Source: JBJHCA01 sp050485785 (GTDB taxonomy: Bacteria; Bacteroidota; Bacteroidia; Chitinophagales; Saprospiraceae). From it: a DNA stretch of 24,082 nt. The position numbers were made by a program, and so were the translations under genes. The stretch covers positions 1-24,082 of the forward strand of contig JBJHCA010000051.1 in NCBI GenBank assembly GCA_050485785.1. Direction: 5' to 3'. A model generated the notes under the pieces. It searched no databases. It saw only the letters and a list, made by a program, of their open reading frames with translations, and was not told where the DNA came from. Positions 8,964-18,397 of the stretch are shown piece after piece. The number at the start of each line of letters is the position of its first letter. Within the stretch, counting starts at the first letter, position 1.

Positions 8964-8995
8964 TTTGAATTGTGTCTACATTATGATTATCATTG
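8964..8995 (+). promoter_or_regulatory. Putative promoter of the TonB receptor-cargo-PorV cassette
   Basis: TTTG at 8964-8967 (end of a T-run) and TATCATTG at 8988-8995 are separated by 20 bp. The first matches the -33 TTTG and the second matches TAnnTTTG at all but one fixed position. A start near 9002 would leave a leader of about 50 nt before the ATG at 9054. Confidence 0.45.
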
Positions 8996-9053
8996 TGCCT
9001 CATTTTCTAAAAGGTAGCGGAGCTGTCTTTAATAGTTAGCAAATTTTAAGCGT

Positions 9054-12000
9054 ATGATCCAACGATTACTTCTTGTATTTTGCCTTGCTTTTTCCGGCCT
9101 AACAGCTTATGGCCAAACGGCACTGGGCGGTAAAATTACCGATGCAGATTCCGGTGAAGAGTTGATGTTTGCCACCATACAATTGATCCGTGACGGGCAA
9201 ATGGTAGTGGGGACGCAAACTGATTTTGACGGGAATTACAATTTTGCGGCCATCGATCCCGGCACCTATACAGCCCGGGTTTCCTATACGGGCTACACCA
9301 CCCAGGATATAACTGGCGTGGTAGTTCGTGCAGGCCAGTATAATCAGCTCAATGTGCAGCTGAGTTCAGGAGTTACCATAGATGAGATTGTGGTAACAGA
9401 ATACCGGGTGCCGCTAATTGACATTGATAATACGACACAAGGCGGTACCATTACTGCAGAAGAAATTCAAAACCTCCCGTCGCGCGATGTGAACGCCATT
9501 GCTGCCACCACGGCAGGTGTAGCCTCTGCCGATGACGGTTCAGCCTTGAATATCCGGGGGTCCCGCTCTGACGCCACCGATTACTATGTAGACGGAGTAA
9601 GGGTTAGAGGAGCATTGGTGCCCAATACGGAAATTGAGCAAATGCAAATTATTACCGGTGGTGTTCCTGCACAATATGGTGACGTAATGGGTGGCGTTAT
9701 TTCCATTACTACCCGTGGGCCATCGAATCGCTTTGGTGGTATGGCTGAGTTTGAAACTTCACAGTTTCTTGATGCGTACGGCTATAACCTGGCCAGTGCC
9801 AATATCAGTGGCCCGCTGCTTAGAAACAGCGATGGCAAGTCGATAATGGGATATCGTTTGAATGCTCAGATAAGGCTGCGCGAAGATCGATTTCCTTCAG
9901 CCGTTGGTGCATATAAAGTACGTGACGAAGTTTTTGACGACCTCAGCGAAAATCCGCTTGAAATCAGACCCGGACTGGGTTTACAGGCCAGAGCCCAGTA
10001 CCTCACCGACGACCAGGTTGAACGAGTAAGAGCTCAGCCCAACTACGGTGATCAGTTGTATCAGTTTGGCGGTCGTCTGGACTTCCAGCTTACAGAAGCC
10101 ATTGACCTTTCGATTGGTGGCAGTTATCGCTATATTGACAGGAAGTTTATTCCGGCCAACAGCTGGCGCTTGCTCAACTTTCCCAACAACCCATCCCAAA
10201 TTCTTACAGATTACCGCTTCAATGCGCGTTTCAGACATCGTATAGGTGGAAACCCTGTTGACAGGCAACAGTCTACTGCATTGATTCAGAATGCCATGTA
10301 CAGTATACAGATCGGTTTTGACCGGTCAACTGAAATGCGCTCTCACCCCGAGCATGGTGATAATTTCTTCCGTTACGGATATATCGGTGATTTTGATCAA
10401 TCCTTTGATATATCATCAGCGGTATTCAGTACCACTTTTGTGGAAGATTCCATCATGGGAGTTATGCCGGTAATTGAGCATGTAGGATACAACCGCCGCC
10501 TCAACGGATATACACCGAATTATGACATTAATCCGGGGCTTGTACGCTACAATGAATTGCTTACGGATTACAGCAGTTTGGATGATTTTGTTGTGTTCAA
10601 CGGATTCAGGAATGATGTGTACTTTGATATATACGCATTGCATGCCAATGTGAATACGCCTTATAACACCTATGCCAAGGGTAACACTAATACTTACAGC
10701 CTTAATGTTCGCAGTTCATTTGAAGTGGTACCACAGGCAGGCAGCAATACTGGGCGTCATTCCATTGAGTTTGGTGTACTGTATGAGCAGCGAGTAGATC
10801 GTTTTTATGCACTGTCTCCGGCTAACTTGTGGTTTACAGCCAGAAATCTGGCCAACTCTCATTTTGACGGATTGGATCATACCCTTCCGATAGCTGACAG
10901 TACATTTATCATTGGCAACTTCCCACCCATTAACGTAACGATTTATGACAATCTGGCGCGCGATTCTGTATGGGCAGCCGCTAATGATGGTACCAGCCAG
11001 CAAACCCGCTTTGACTGGAGCCTTCGTCGCAACTTCGGATTTGACCGTACTACGTGGATCAATGTTGACGGCTTACATCCTGATGATATCAGCCTTGATT
11101 TCTTCTCAGCCGGAGAAATTGATGAGCGTTTCATCAACTATTATGGATTTGACTATCTGGGCAACCCCCTAAGCGGAGATATAACTTTTGACGACTTCTT
11201 CACTATGCGTGACGACCGTGGTGATCGCTTTTTCCCCGTTGCTCCGGTTATGCCTATTTACACTGCAGCATATATTCAGGATAGATTCCGCTTCCGCGAT
11301 ATTATTTTCCGTGTTGGTTTGCGTATTGACCGCTATGATGCCAACACCAAGGTCATGCGCGATCCTTACAGTTTATACCGCGCATATAACGCATCAGAGT
11401 TCCATAGCCTCGATGCCCGCCAGGGAATGCCCGGCCAGCCGGCAACCGTTGGCGATGACTTTATGGTGTATGTTGACAATCCCAACAGCAGCCTGGAAAT
11501 GCAGAACATCAGAGCATATCGCGATGGTGATGTCTGGTATAACAGCCAGGGAACAAGAGTTAACGATCCGTCACAGATTTTTGGCGGAGAGCAGGCCTTG
11601 CCGGCTCTGATTAACGGAACTACCCAGGATATAACAGACTCAGATTTCGATATCAATGAAACGTTTGTGGATTACAGACCCGAGGTTAACATCATGCCTC
11701 GTTTAGCATTTTCATTTCCCATTGCTGACGGACGTGCTAGCTTTTTTGCACACTATGATGTACTGGCACAGCGCCCCAGCAGTAACACTATTGCAACACC
11801 ACTTGACTATTACAACTTCTTCCGTCGTGCCACTTCCGGAATTTTTAACAATCCGGACCTGAAATCTCAGAAAACGGTTGACTATGAGGTTGGCTTCCAG
11901 CAGCAGCTATCACAATCTTCTGCGCTTAAAATAGCCGCCTATTATAAGGAGTTGCGCGACATGATTCAGTCGAAGTATTACTTCTATGCTTACCCGATCC

Positions 12001-12710
12001 CTTATGAGGGTTTCGGTAATGAGGATTTTGCTACGGTAAAAGGATTGACTTTACAGTATGACATGCGCCGTACCAACAACCTCCAGATGATGATCTCCTA
12101 TACACTTCAGTTTGCAGACGGTACCGGTTCCGGATCGCAATCTCAGCGGAACCTGGCCACCAGAGGATTGCTGCGTACTATATACCCGCTTGATTTTGAC
12201 GAAAGACACCGCATTGTTGGCCGTATTGATTATCGTTACGGTTCAGGCCCCCGCTATAATGGCCCCCGACTGTTTGGCATGGACATCCTGGAAAATTTTG
12301 GCGCTAACTTTATTGTCACTACGGTTTCCGGTCGCCCTTTCACTGAAACTTTGGTACCTCGTCGTCTTGGCGGTTCAGGTACAGTTGGCAGCTTGAACGG
12401 CGCACGTTTGCCATGGACTTTCCGCATCGATATGCGCCTGGATAAAGATTTTGCCATAGGTGACAGAATGGGAATCAATGTATTCCTTCGTGTACAAAAC
12501 CTATTGGATACCAGAAACTTACTCGGCGTTTATACACATACCATGTCACCCGATGATGACGGCTTCCTGAATAGCAGTGACGGACGCAGTCAGCTGAATG
12601 CACAACCTGATCCGGATGCATTCTTGCGCTCATATCAGTGGCGACTACTCAACCCCGGATTTTACTCGCTGCCTCGCAGGGTTTTCCTGGGTGCCAATCT
12701 GATGTTTTAA
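9054..12710 (+). CDS. TonB-dependent outer-membrane receptor with carboxypeptidase-regulatory-like N-terminal domain
   Basis: Large outer-membrane beta-barrel transporter or transport-like protein of 1218 residues. Signal peptide 1-20 (ends AYG-Q). Residues 22-107 are a CarboxypepD_reg-like Ig fold (GKITDADSGEELMFATI, TDFDGNY, VSYTGY). A TonB-box-like DEIVVTEY is at 110-117. The plug spans about 128-222 (LNIRGSRSDATDYYVDGV, GGVPAQYGDVMGGVISITTRG). The rest is rich in alternating aromatic/polar strands and ends in LGANLMF with a terminal Phe typical of BAM substrates. I do not see SusC hallmarks, and no SusD follows, so it is not a classical polysaccharide-utilisation pair. It is followed after 39 bp by the 1345-residue exported protein. 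The substrate is unknown; energised uptake versus a surface-export role cannot be told from sequence. Confidence 0.93.
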   Translation: MIQRLLLVFCLAFSGLTAYGQTALGGKITDADSGEELMFATIQLIRDGQMVVGTQTDFDGNYNFAAIDPGTYTARVSYTGYTTQDITGVVVRAGQYNQLNVQLSSGVTIDEIVVTEYRVPLIDIDNTTQGGTITAEEIQNLPSRDVNAIAATTAGVASADDGSALNIRGSRSDATDYYVDGVRVRGALVPNTEIEQMQIITGGVPAQYGDVMGGVISITTRGPSNRFGGMAEFETSQFLDAYGYNLASANISGPLLRNSDGKSIMGYRLNAQIRLREDRFPSAVGAYKVRDEVFDDLSENPLEIRPGLGLQARAQYLTDDQVERVRAQPNYGDQLYQFGGRLDFQLTEAIDLSIGGSYRYIDRKFIPANSWRLLNFPNNPSQILTDYRFNARFRHRIGGNPVDRQQSTALIQNAMYSIQIGFDRSTEMRSHPEHGDNFFRYGYIGDFDQSFDISSAVFSTTFVEDSIMGVMPVIEHVGYNRRLNGYTPNYDINPGLVRYNELLTDYSSLDDFVVFNGFRNDVYFDIYALHANVNTPYNTYAKGNTNTYSLNVRSSFEVVPQAGSNTGRHSIEFGVLYEQRVDRFYALSPANLWFTARNLANSHFDGLDHTLPIADSTFIIGNFPPINVTIYDNLARDSVWAAANDGTSQQTRFDWSLRRNFGFDRTTWINVDGLHPDDISLDFFSAGEIDERFINYYGFDYLGNPLSGDITFDDFFTMRDDRGDRFFPVAPVMPIYTAAYIQDRFRFRDIIFRVGLRIDRYDANTKVMRDPYSLYRAYNASEFHSLDARQGMPGQPATVGDDFMVYVDNPNSSLEMQNIRAYRDGDVWYNSQGTRVNDPSQIFGGEQALPALINGTTQDITDSDFDINETFVDYRPEVNIMPRLAFSFPIADGRASFFAHYDVLAQRPSSNTIATPLDYYNFFRRATSGIFNNPDLKSQKTVDYEVGFQQQLSQSSALKIAAYYKELRDMIQSKYYFYAYPIPYEGFGNEDFATVKGLTLQYDMRRTNNLQMMISYTLQFADGTGSGSQSQRNLATRGLLRTIYPLDFDERHRIVGRIDYRYGSGPRYNGPRLFGMDILENFGANFIVTTVSGRPFTETLVPRRLGGSGTVGSLNGARLPWTFRIDMRLDKDFAIGDRMGINVFLRVQNLLDTRNLLGVYTHTMSPDDDGFLNSSDGRSQLNAQPDPDAFLRSYQWRLLNPGFYSLPRRVFLGANLMF

Positions 12711-12749
12711 GGATGAGACCTGTTTTTGAAAGACCATTAATTTTGAGAT

Positions 12750-15700
12750 ATGAAAAATTTTAATTTAATTCTGAGTTTACTGTTCCTGATGGTGTGGACT
12801 TCGGTACATCTTGATGCCAGGAATCCGCCCCTTTCGGAGGAAGAGCAACAAGCTTACAATGAAAGTGAAGAACAAGCTGCAAACCTGCGTAACACTTGTG
12901 CTGCCTCCCGTTCATCCATAGACCTCAACATTAACAATGTTCGGGCAAGGCTTTTGGGTGGAGGAGATATTTGGTGGGATTTACGCGATGGTAAATACAT
13001 TGTTCCCAACCCTCCTCCGGGTAGTGGTCTGCCTGAGATTTCATCGTTGTTTGCCGGAGCAGTTTGGCTTGGTGGGTATGACGAAGGTAATAACCTGAAA
13101 CTAGCCTGTCAGACTTACCGTCAGAGTGGGAATGATTTCTGGCCCGGTCCAATTAACGAAGCCACCGGTGGTACTACACCACAAGTATGTCTTAACTGGG
13201 ATAAGCATTTTACTGTGCATGGTCAGCATATTAACGAACACATTGCCCGGGTAAAGCAAACTGTTATCCTTGAAGGAAACAGAATTGATGAGTCCAATAT
13301 TCATGTTGAACTTCGCGGATGGCCTGCTCAGGGAAATCCCTACTTTGCCGGTATTCACAACTTTCCTCTTCCCGATCAGGAGCTGGCTGAATTTTGGGAT
13401 CAAAATGGTGATGGTCTTTACGATCCTGCAGATGGCGATTTTCCTATCATTGGTATACGCGGGTGTGAACCGGATAATATTGATGCTGCCAACTATGGTG
13501 ATCAAATGCAGTTCTGGATTTACAACGACATCGGAGCCCCCGGAAACGTTCATGGACAAACTAATGGACAGCCTATCCGTATGGAGGTTCAGGTTTTGGC
13601 ATTTGCCTATGCCACAAACGATGAGTTCAATAACATGACCTTTAAGCGATTTAAACTAATTAACAGGGCCAATCAATCAATAGACTCAACTTACTTTGCC
13701 ATGTGGGCAGATCCTGACCTGGGCTGCCCCGATGATGACCTCATTGGATGTGATATAGGAAGATCGCTGGCTATTGTATATAATGCAGGTGATTTTGATG
13801 GTGCTCCGGGTGTAGATTGCCATGGTGCCAATACTTATGGTCCCAATGTTCCTTTGCTCGGATATGACTATTTTCGCGGTCCGCTCAATGAACATGGCGA
13901 AGAAATTGGGATGTCCTCGTTTACATACTATTATCGTGGTAATATTGCTCCACTACAGGCGATGGGAGATCCCGGATCTGCGGAAGGTTATTACAATTAC
14001 CTTTCCGGTCGCTGGCGCGACGGCACTCCATTTACCTGGGGTGGTACCGGATATGGTGGAACTGAAATTATTCCGTATGCCTTTCCCGATCCACCAAATT
14101 TGTCTAATCCTGAACAAAATTGGTCGATGTGTTCTCATGGACTCGCACCTTCAGATTTAAGGACTATACAGGCTTCAGGTCCATTCAGACTTGACCCGGG
14201 ACGTACCAATGAGTTGATTATTGGCGTAGTATGGGTGCCCAATGTGGCTTCATATCCATGTCCTGATCTGTCAACGCTAACGAGTGCAGACGATAAGGCT
14301 CAGAACCTGTTTGATGCCTGTTTCTCCCTTGTAGATGGACCCGATGCACCCGATATCGATATCATTGAGCTGGATCGTGAATTGATCATTGTTTTGACCA
14401 ATGACACTGTGATTTCCAACAACCGTTTTGAGCAGTATGAAGAATGGGATCCGCTAATTCCCGGATATCCGGACAACGATGATACTACCTATGTATTTGA
14501 AGGATACAAAGTGTATCAGTTGGCTCATCCCAATGTATCTCCTGCCGACTTTAATGATCCCAGCAAAGCCCGTCTGGTATTTCAAGTAGATGTAAAGAAT
14601 GATGTAGCTCGCCTGTTTAACTGGGAGCGTTATGAAGAGGACGATGCTGCCCCCGGTGACGTGTTTATTCCCAGACTTATGGTTGACGGTGCTAATGAAG
14701 GTATTCGCAAGACGTTCCGCGTTACCACCGATCAGTTTGGCGGTGGCCGGCTTGTTAACCACAAACGCTATTTCTTCAGCGCACTGGCCTATGCTTATAA
14801 TAACTATGAGGACTTTGACATCGCATTAAGAAGTGGTCAGGAGCGTCAGTACCTTGAAGGAAGAAGGAATGTCAATACTTATACGGGAATTCCCAGAATC
14901 CCAGATCCTGAATTCTATGGCATTGCGGTCAATGCATCTTATGGTGATATCCCGCAAATTACACGCCTTGAAGGTGTAGGAAACGGCGGTGCTTTCCTCG
15001 ATCTGACTGAAGCTACTCACAACAGGATTTTAGCTGAAGGCTCAGTGGATTCTATCGTTTATCGCCGCGGAGCCGGCCCGATCAATGTGTTTGTTTTTGA
15101 TCCGCTTCGCGTGAGAGGAGGTGAATACAGACTTCGCATTTACGACAGTAATATGCAGGACAACATCGTTTCTCCTAATGCACAATGGGAACTCAGCGAA
15201 TTAGGTGAACCATTCCGAAAATGGACTTCAGAAAGGAGTATAGCCACCTTGAATGAGCAGCTTATTGCCGAATTGGGAATAGCAGTTGGAATTGAAAGTG
15301 TTCCTGACCCCGGTACTGATGCTGCAATGATCGGTAACAATGGATTTATACCCAGCGCACTGATATACGGAGAAGGCCTTTCTAATTGGTATGTTGGTGT
15401 TCCTGAAGGGTTGAATATGGGGATGCCCTCACCATTTAACAACGTTTTCAGAATACAACGCACCGGTATTTCGGAAGATGATTTCAATCGCGATCAGACC
15501 AGAGTGTGGACCAATGTTGTCAATGGATACTGGCATCCATATACATTGACCAACTGGAGGGAAATACAGCAGGCGTTGGCACAACCCTATACACCTTATA
15601 TATCTCCCGCCTGGATCAATCAGCAGTTTGGAGGTCTGGTTCAATCCAATAACCCACTTCGCACATTGAATAATGTTGATGTAGTTATCACACCGGATAA

Positions 15701-16787
15701 ATCCAAGTGGAGTCGATGTGTAGTTGTTGAAACTGCTAACCGATTCTTTACTTCAGTTGAAGGTTTGCCTACCATTGGCGGCGCGGTGCAGTTTGATTTG
15801 CGCCAATCACCCTCCGTAGGCAAATATGACTTAAATGGTGACGGAAGACCCGATCCAGACGGAGATGGCGTTGGTATGGGATGGTTCCCTGGTTATGCTA
15901 TCGACGTAGAAACCGGTCAGAGATTGGAGATATTCTTCGGTGAAAACTCATTCTATTCTACGGAAATTGCTACCATGCTTGGTCTGCAGAATTTGCCTAC
16001 CAATGGTGGTGACATGATGTGGAACCCTTCATCTCAAACATTTGTTGATCTGTTTACTCCCGATGTGGTAGAAAGTATTTCAGAGTTTGTGATGGGAGGC
16101 CACCACACGATATATGTTACAAATTTGCCTTATGATGGTGGTACATATATTCGTGGTAGACTCAGTGGTGCACAGACGCAGAAAATTGCTGCATTGCAAA
16201 GGATCAAGTGGGCTTCTATACCTATACTTCCAACAGGTGTGCAAATGCGCCCACTGGGTGATGGTGAAACCGGTCTGGTACCCGGAGAGGCTACTTTCAA
16301 ACTTCGCGCCGCAAACTCCTACGGAGTCATGGCCGGTGTAGGCACCAATAGCGGACACCCTGATTACATATTCAGTCTGGATGAGTTTGCCAGTGATCCG
16401 TATAACGATGCTGTTGCAGAATCTGCATTGGATATCATCAATGTGGTGCCCAACCCTTACTATGCATATTCAATGTATGAAACGGATGAAACCAAAACTA
16501 CCGTCAAGATTACCAATCTTCCACCTGAGTGTACCGTGACTATTTATTCACTGGACGGTCGTTTTATTCGTGAGTACAAACGTGCAGAAAGTGAGATTCC
16601 ATCCAATTTGAAAGTTGGAATTTTGCCGAAGCAAATTCTTACTTCGGTAGAATGGGATCTTAAGAACTTTTCCGGCATACAGGTAGCCAGTGGTGTTTAT
16701 CTCATCCATGTGCATGTGCCCGGAGTTGGCGAAAGAGTGATCAAGTGGTTTGGTATTACCCGCCAGTTTGATCCTTCAAGATTGTAA
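12750..16787 (+). CDS. Large exported protein of unknown function with T9SS/FlgD-like C-terminal domain
   Basis: 1345 residues with a signal peptide (about 1-23, MKNFNLILSLLFLMVW). The N-terminal region contains RARLLGGGDIWWDL, SSLFAGAVWLGGYDEG and GNDFWPGPI, which I recall as a recurring but uncharacterised pattern in Bacteroidota secreted proteins. Two Asp/Asn-rich loops of calcium-binding type occur: DQNGDGLYDPADGD near 216 and DLNGDGRPDPDGDG near 1027. From about 1232 (VVPNPYYAYSMY, VTIYSLDGRFIREY, VEWDLKNFSGIQVASGVYLI) it resembles T9SS type A sorting or FlgD Ig-like domains, then ends with an unusual extra TRQFDPSRL after the expected last strand. Position between a TonB receptor and a PorV-family gene suggests a T9SS cargo acting at the cell surface. 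No enzymatic motif is recognised. Confidence 0.85.
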   Translation: MKNFNLILSLLFLMVWTSVHLDARNPPLSEEEQQAYNESEEQAANLRNTCAASRSSIDLNINNVRARLLGGGDIWWDLRDGKYIVPNPPPGSGLPEISSLFAGAVWLGGYDEGNNLKLACQTYRQSGNDFWPGPINEATGGTTPQVCLNWDKHFTVHGQHINEHIARVKQTVILEGNRIDESNIHVELRGWPAQGNPYFAGIHNFPLPDQELAEFWDQNGDGLYDPADGDFPIIGIRGCEPDNIDAANYGDQMQFWIYNDIGAPGNVHGQTNGQPIRMEVQVLAFAYATNDEFNNMTFKRFKLINRANQSIDSTYFAMWADPDLGCPDDDLIGCDIGRSLAIVYNAGDFDGAPGVDCHGANTYGPNVPLLGYDYFRGPLNEHGEEIGMSSFTYYYRGNIAPLQAMGDPGSAEGYYNYLSGRWRDGTPFTWGGTGYGGTEIIPYAFPDPPNLSNPEQNWSMCSHGLAPSDLRTIQASGPFRLDPGRTNELIIGVVWVPNVASYPCPDLSTLTSADDKAQNLFDACFSLVDGPDAPDIDIIELDRELIIVLTNDTVISNNRFEQYEEWDPLIPGYPDNDDTTYVFEGYKVYQLAHPNVSPADFNDPSKARLVFQVDVKNDVARLFNWERYEEDDAAPGDVFIPRLMVDGANEGIRKTFRVTTDQFGGGRLVNHKRYFFSALAYAYNNYEDFDIALRSGQERQYLEGRRNVNTYTGIPRIPDPEFYGIAVNASYGDIPQITRLEGVGNGGAFLDLTEATHNRILAEGSVDSIVYRRGAGPINVFVFDPLRVRGGEYRLRIYDSNMQDNIVSPNAQWELSELGEPFRKWTSERSIATLNEQLIAELGIAVGIESVPDPGTDAAMIGNNGFIPSALIYGEGLSNWYVGVPEGLNMGMPSPFNNVFRIQRTGISEDDFNRDQTRVWTNVVNGYWHPYTLTNWREIQQALAQPYTPYISPAWINQQFGGLVQSNNPLRTLNNVDVVITPDKSKWSRCVVVETANRFFTSVEGLPTIGGAVQFDLRQSPSVGKYDLNGDGRPDPDGDGVGMGWFPGYAIDVETGQRLEIFFGENSFYSTEIATMLGLQNLPTNGGDMMWNPSSQTFVDLFTPDVVESISEFVMGGHHTIYVTNLPYDGGTYIRGRLSGAQTQKIAALQRIKWASIPILPTGVQMRPLGDGETGLVPGEATFKLRAANSYGVMAGVGTNSGHPDYIFSLDEFASDPYNDAVAESALDIINVVPNPYYAYSMYETDETKTTVKITNLPPECTVTIYSLDGRFIREYKRAESEIPSNLKVGILPKQILTSVEWDLKNFSGIQVASGVYLIHVHVPGVGERVIKWFGITRQFDPSRL

Positions 16788-16800
16788 AATAATGTCGTAT

Positions 16801-16840
16801 CGGCTGATGACCGGCTCCCCGGTCATCAGCCGGCCTTTTA
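16801..16840 (+). terminator. Strong hairpin (intrinsic terminator or attenuator) between cargo gene and porV-like gene
   Basis: A perfect 14-bp GC-rich stem: CGGCTGATGACCGG at 16801-16814 pairs with 16819-16832 around a 4-nt CTCC loop, followed by GCCTTTT with only four T. It starts 14 nt after the cargo stop. No TAnnTTTG lies between it and the next ATG (16863), so the downstream gene may depend on read-through; alternatively the hairpin protects the 3' end of the upstream message. Confidence 0.8.
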
Positions 16841-16862
16841 AGTGATCAATTATCAAAATATT

Positions 16863-17918
16863 ATGAACAAAGCATTACAAATTGTTTTTGCCCTAATGGT
16901 ATTACCGGCCATGGTGTTTGCAGGTAACCCCGATCGACAGGGCCAGGCCGGTGCCTATGAATTGCTGATCAATCCCTGGGCACGAAGTGCAGGCCTCAGT
17001 GGAATGGGAACTGCCAATGTAATGGGCCCTGAGGCAATGATGCTCAATGTAGCCGGACTGGCCAATATTCGTCAGACCGAGCTCAATTTCTCACACACGC
17101 GTTACCTCGTGGGTGCTGATCTTGGAATCAACAGTTTTGGATTTGCCCAGAATATTGGTGGCGGGTCTGTGTTGGGTATAAGTATAATGGCCATGGACTT
17201 TGGCGATATCGACGTAACCACGGTGAATAACCCGGATGGTACCGGTGCCACATTTTCGCCCCGATTTTTCAACATGGGTATTGGATATGCCTACCGCTTT
17301 GAAAATATGATTACAGTTGGAGCACTTGCCCGGATAGTTTCCCAGGGCCTGACCAATGTTAATGCTACAACTGTTGCCTTTGATGCGGGAATTCAGTACG
17401 TAGCCGGTTCACGCGATCATATTCGTTTTGGTATTGCCCTTCGCAATGTTGGAGCACCCATGCAGTACCGTGGTGAAGGCCTGTCCTTTCCCATGACCAT
17501 AACAACTTCCAATGGAGCGGAAGACTATCAGTTATTCATTGAACAGCGTCCGGAAAAGTTCGAGCTTCCTTCGTTGCTGAATATCGGAGGGTCGTATGAC
17601 TTTGAGGTTGGCGGTATTTACCGGATCACACCAATCGTTAATTTTACCAGTAATTCATTTTCCAGAGACTTTATCGGTGGTGGTGTTGAACTGGCATTTA
17701 ATGAAATGTTTATGGTGAGAGGCGGATACAATTACGAACTTGACGGTAACGCCGACGTGTACATTCCACCATCCGTGTTTACCGGATGGTCCGGCGGGTT
17801 TACTGTAGAAGTTCCGGTTCGCAGAAATTCTGAGAACAAGATTGCTATCGATTACGCATACAGAACTACCAATCCCTGGAATGGTACACATAATCTCGGA
17901 GTGCGCTTAAGCCTCTGA
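16863..17918 (+). CDS. PorV/PorQ-family outer-membrane protein (T9SS-associated)
   Basis: Predicted 14-strand FadL-like outer-membrane barrel of the PorV/PorQ (UPF0164) family. PorV in Porphyromonas and Flavobacterium binds the sorting domains of T9SS cargo as they leave the SprA translocon; PorQ belongs to the attachment complex. I choose the ATG at 16863 (MNKALQIVFALM) because it opens directly on a signal peptide cleaved near VFA-G (residue 20); a GTG at 16842 is in frame but adds a polar leader. The protein has 351 residues. Family features: INPWARSAGLSGMGTANV, EAMMLNVAGLANI, ELNFSHTRYLVG, FNMGIGYAYRF, and a final strand HNLGVRLSL. Located downstream of the large exported protein after a hairpin. 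Whether this is the core PorV, PorQ or a cassette-specific paralogue cannot be decided here. Confidence 0.88.
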   Translation: MNKALQIVFALMVLPAMVFAGNPDRQGQAGAYELLINPWARSAGLSGMGTANVMGPEAMMLNVAGLANIRQTELNFSHTRYLVGADLGINSFGFAQNIGGGSVLGISIMAMDFGDIDVTTVNNPDGTGATFSPRFFNMGIGYAYRFENMITVGALARIVSQGLTNVNATTVAFDAGIQYVAGSRDHIRFGIALRNVGAPMQYRGEGLSFPMTITTSNGAEDYQLFIEQRPEKFELPSLLNIGGSYDFEVGGIYRITPIVNFTSNSFSRDFIGGGVELAFNEMFMVRGGYNYELDGNADVYIPPSVFTGWSGGFTVEVPVRRNSENKIAIDYAYRTTNPWNGTHNLGVRLSL

Positions 17919-17945
17919 TAACCTTTACATCAGATTAAAACATGG

Positions 17946-17980
17946 AAAGCGTTGACCTTTTGATGGTTGACGCTTTTTTT
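17946..17980 (+). terminator. Rho-independent terminator of the receptor-cargo-PorV cassette
   Basis: The arms 17946-17957 (AAAGCGTTGACC) and 17965-17976 (GGTTGACGCTTT) form a 12-bp stem with two G-U pairs and a 7-nt loop, running into seven T at 17974-17980. It lies 28 nt after the porV-like stop codon. Confidence 0.88.
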
Positions 17981-18087
17981 GTGGGAAGATCGGAATCATA
18001 GTAGGAGCATGCAGGTTATTCTTTTTTGTTGGTTTATATAACTCTTTTTGGGGCCACTTTCCGTGGCCCTGAAATGTTGATCTCATC

Positions 18088-18291
18088 ATGCTGTTGCTGT
18101 TCTTTGTTTATTGTAGTTTGTCAGTTTACAGCCATGCTAAGGGAAGCCTTCATCATGGGAAACAGCTAAACCTTAGACCGATGCAAAAAACAAAAAGTGA
18201 TGTAAAAACATTACAGCCTGCAATATTGACAAGTTGCCGCTCCCGGGATGAATGGGTAAATATTGCCCCGGTTGAAACTTGTGAGCATTGA
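18088..18291 (+). CDS. Possible small secreted protein (67 residues)
   Basis: Unrecognised. ATG at 18088 opens on a hydrophobic stretch (MLLLFFVYCSLSVYSHA) that would serve as a signal peptide, followed by about 50 basic/polar residues with two late Cys. It sits between two terminators and upstream of greA, and no promoter element is evident. Nothing beyond the leader-like N-terminus supports coding; it may be chance in an intergenic region. Confidence 0.25.
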   Translation: MLLLFFVYCSLSVYSHAKGSLHHGKQLNLRPMQKTKSDVKTLQPAILTSCRSRDEWVNIAPVETCEH

Positions 18292-18367
18292 GGATTGTTC
18301 TTATATTTACATGTGGATATACCCTGTAGACGGGTATGATTTCACCAAAATTGTTGACTATAATTAA

Positions 18368-18397
18368 GGCGTCTTACCTGCAGGTGAGGCGTTTTTT
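18368..18397 (+). terminator. Intrinsic terminator in the greA leader
   Basis: The arms 18368-18378 and 18383-18393 pair around a TGCA loop: nine pairs close the loop (C-G, C-G, A-T, T-G, T-A, C-G, T-G, G-C, C-G), extendable by two G-U pairs, and are followed by T at 18392-18397. It ends 36 nt before the greA ATG. Confidence 0.72.

Noticed and set aside
12738..12745. Exact TAnnTTTG match (TAATTTTG) just before the large exported-protein gene
   Set aside because: It ends 4 nt before the ATG and has no -33 element at proper spacing; a start there would give a leaderless or truncated message, so chance is likelier.
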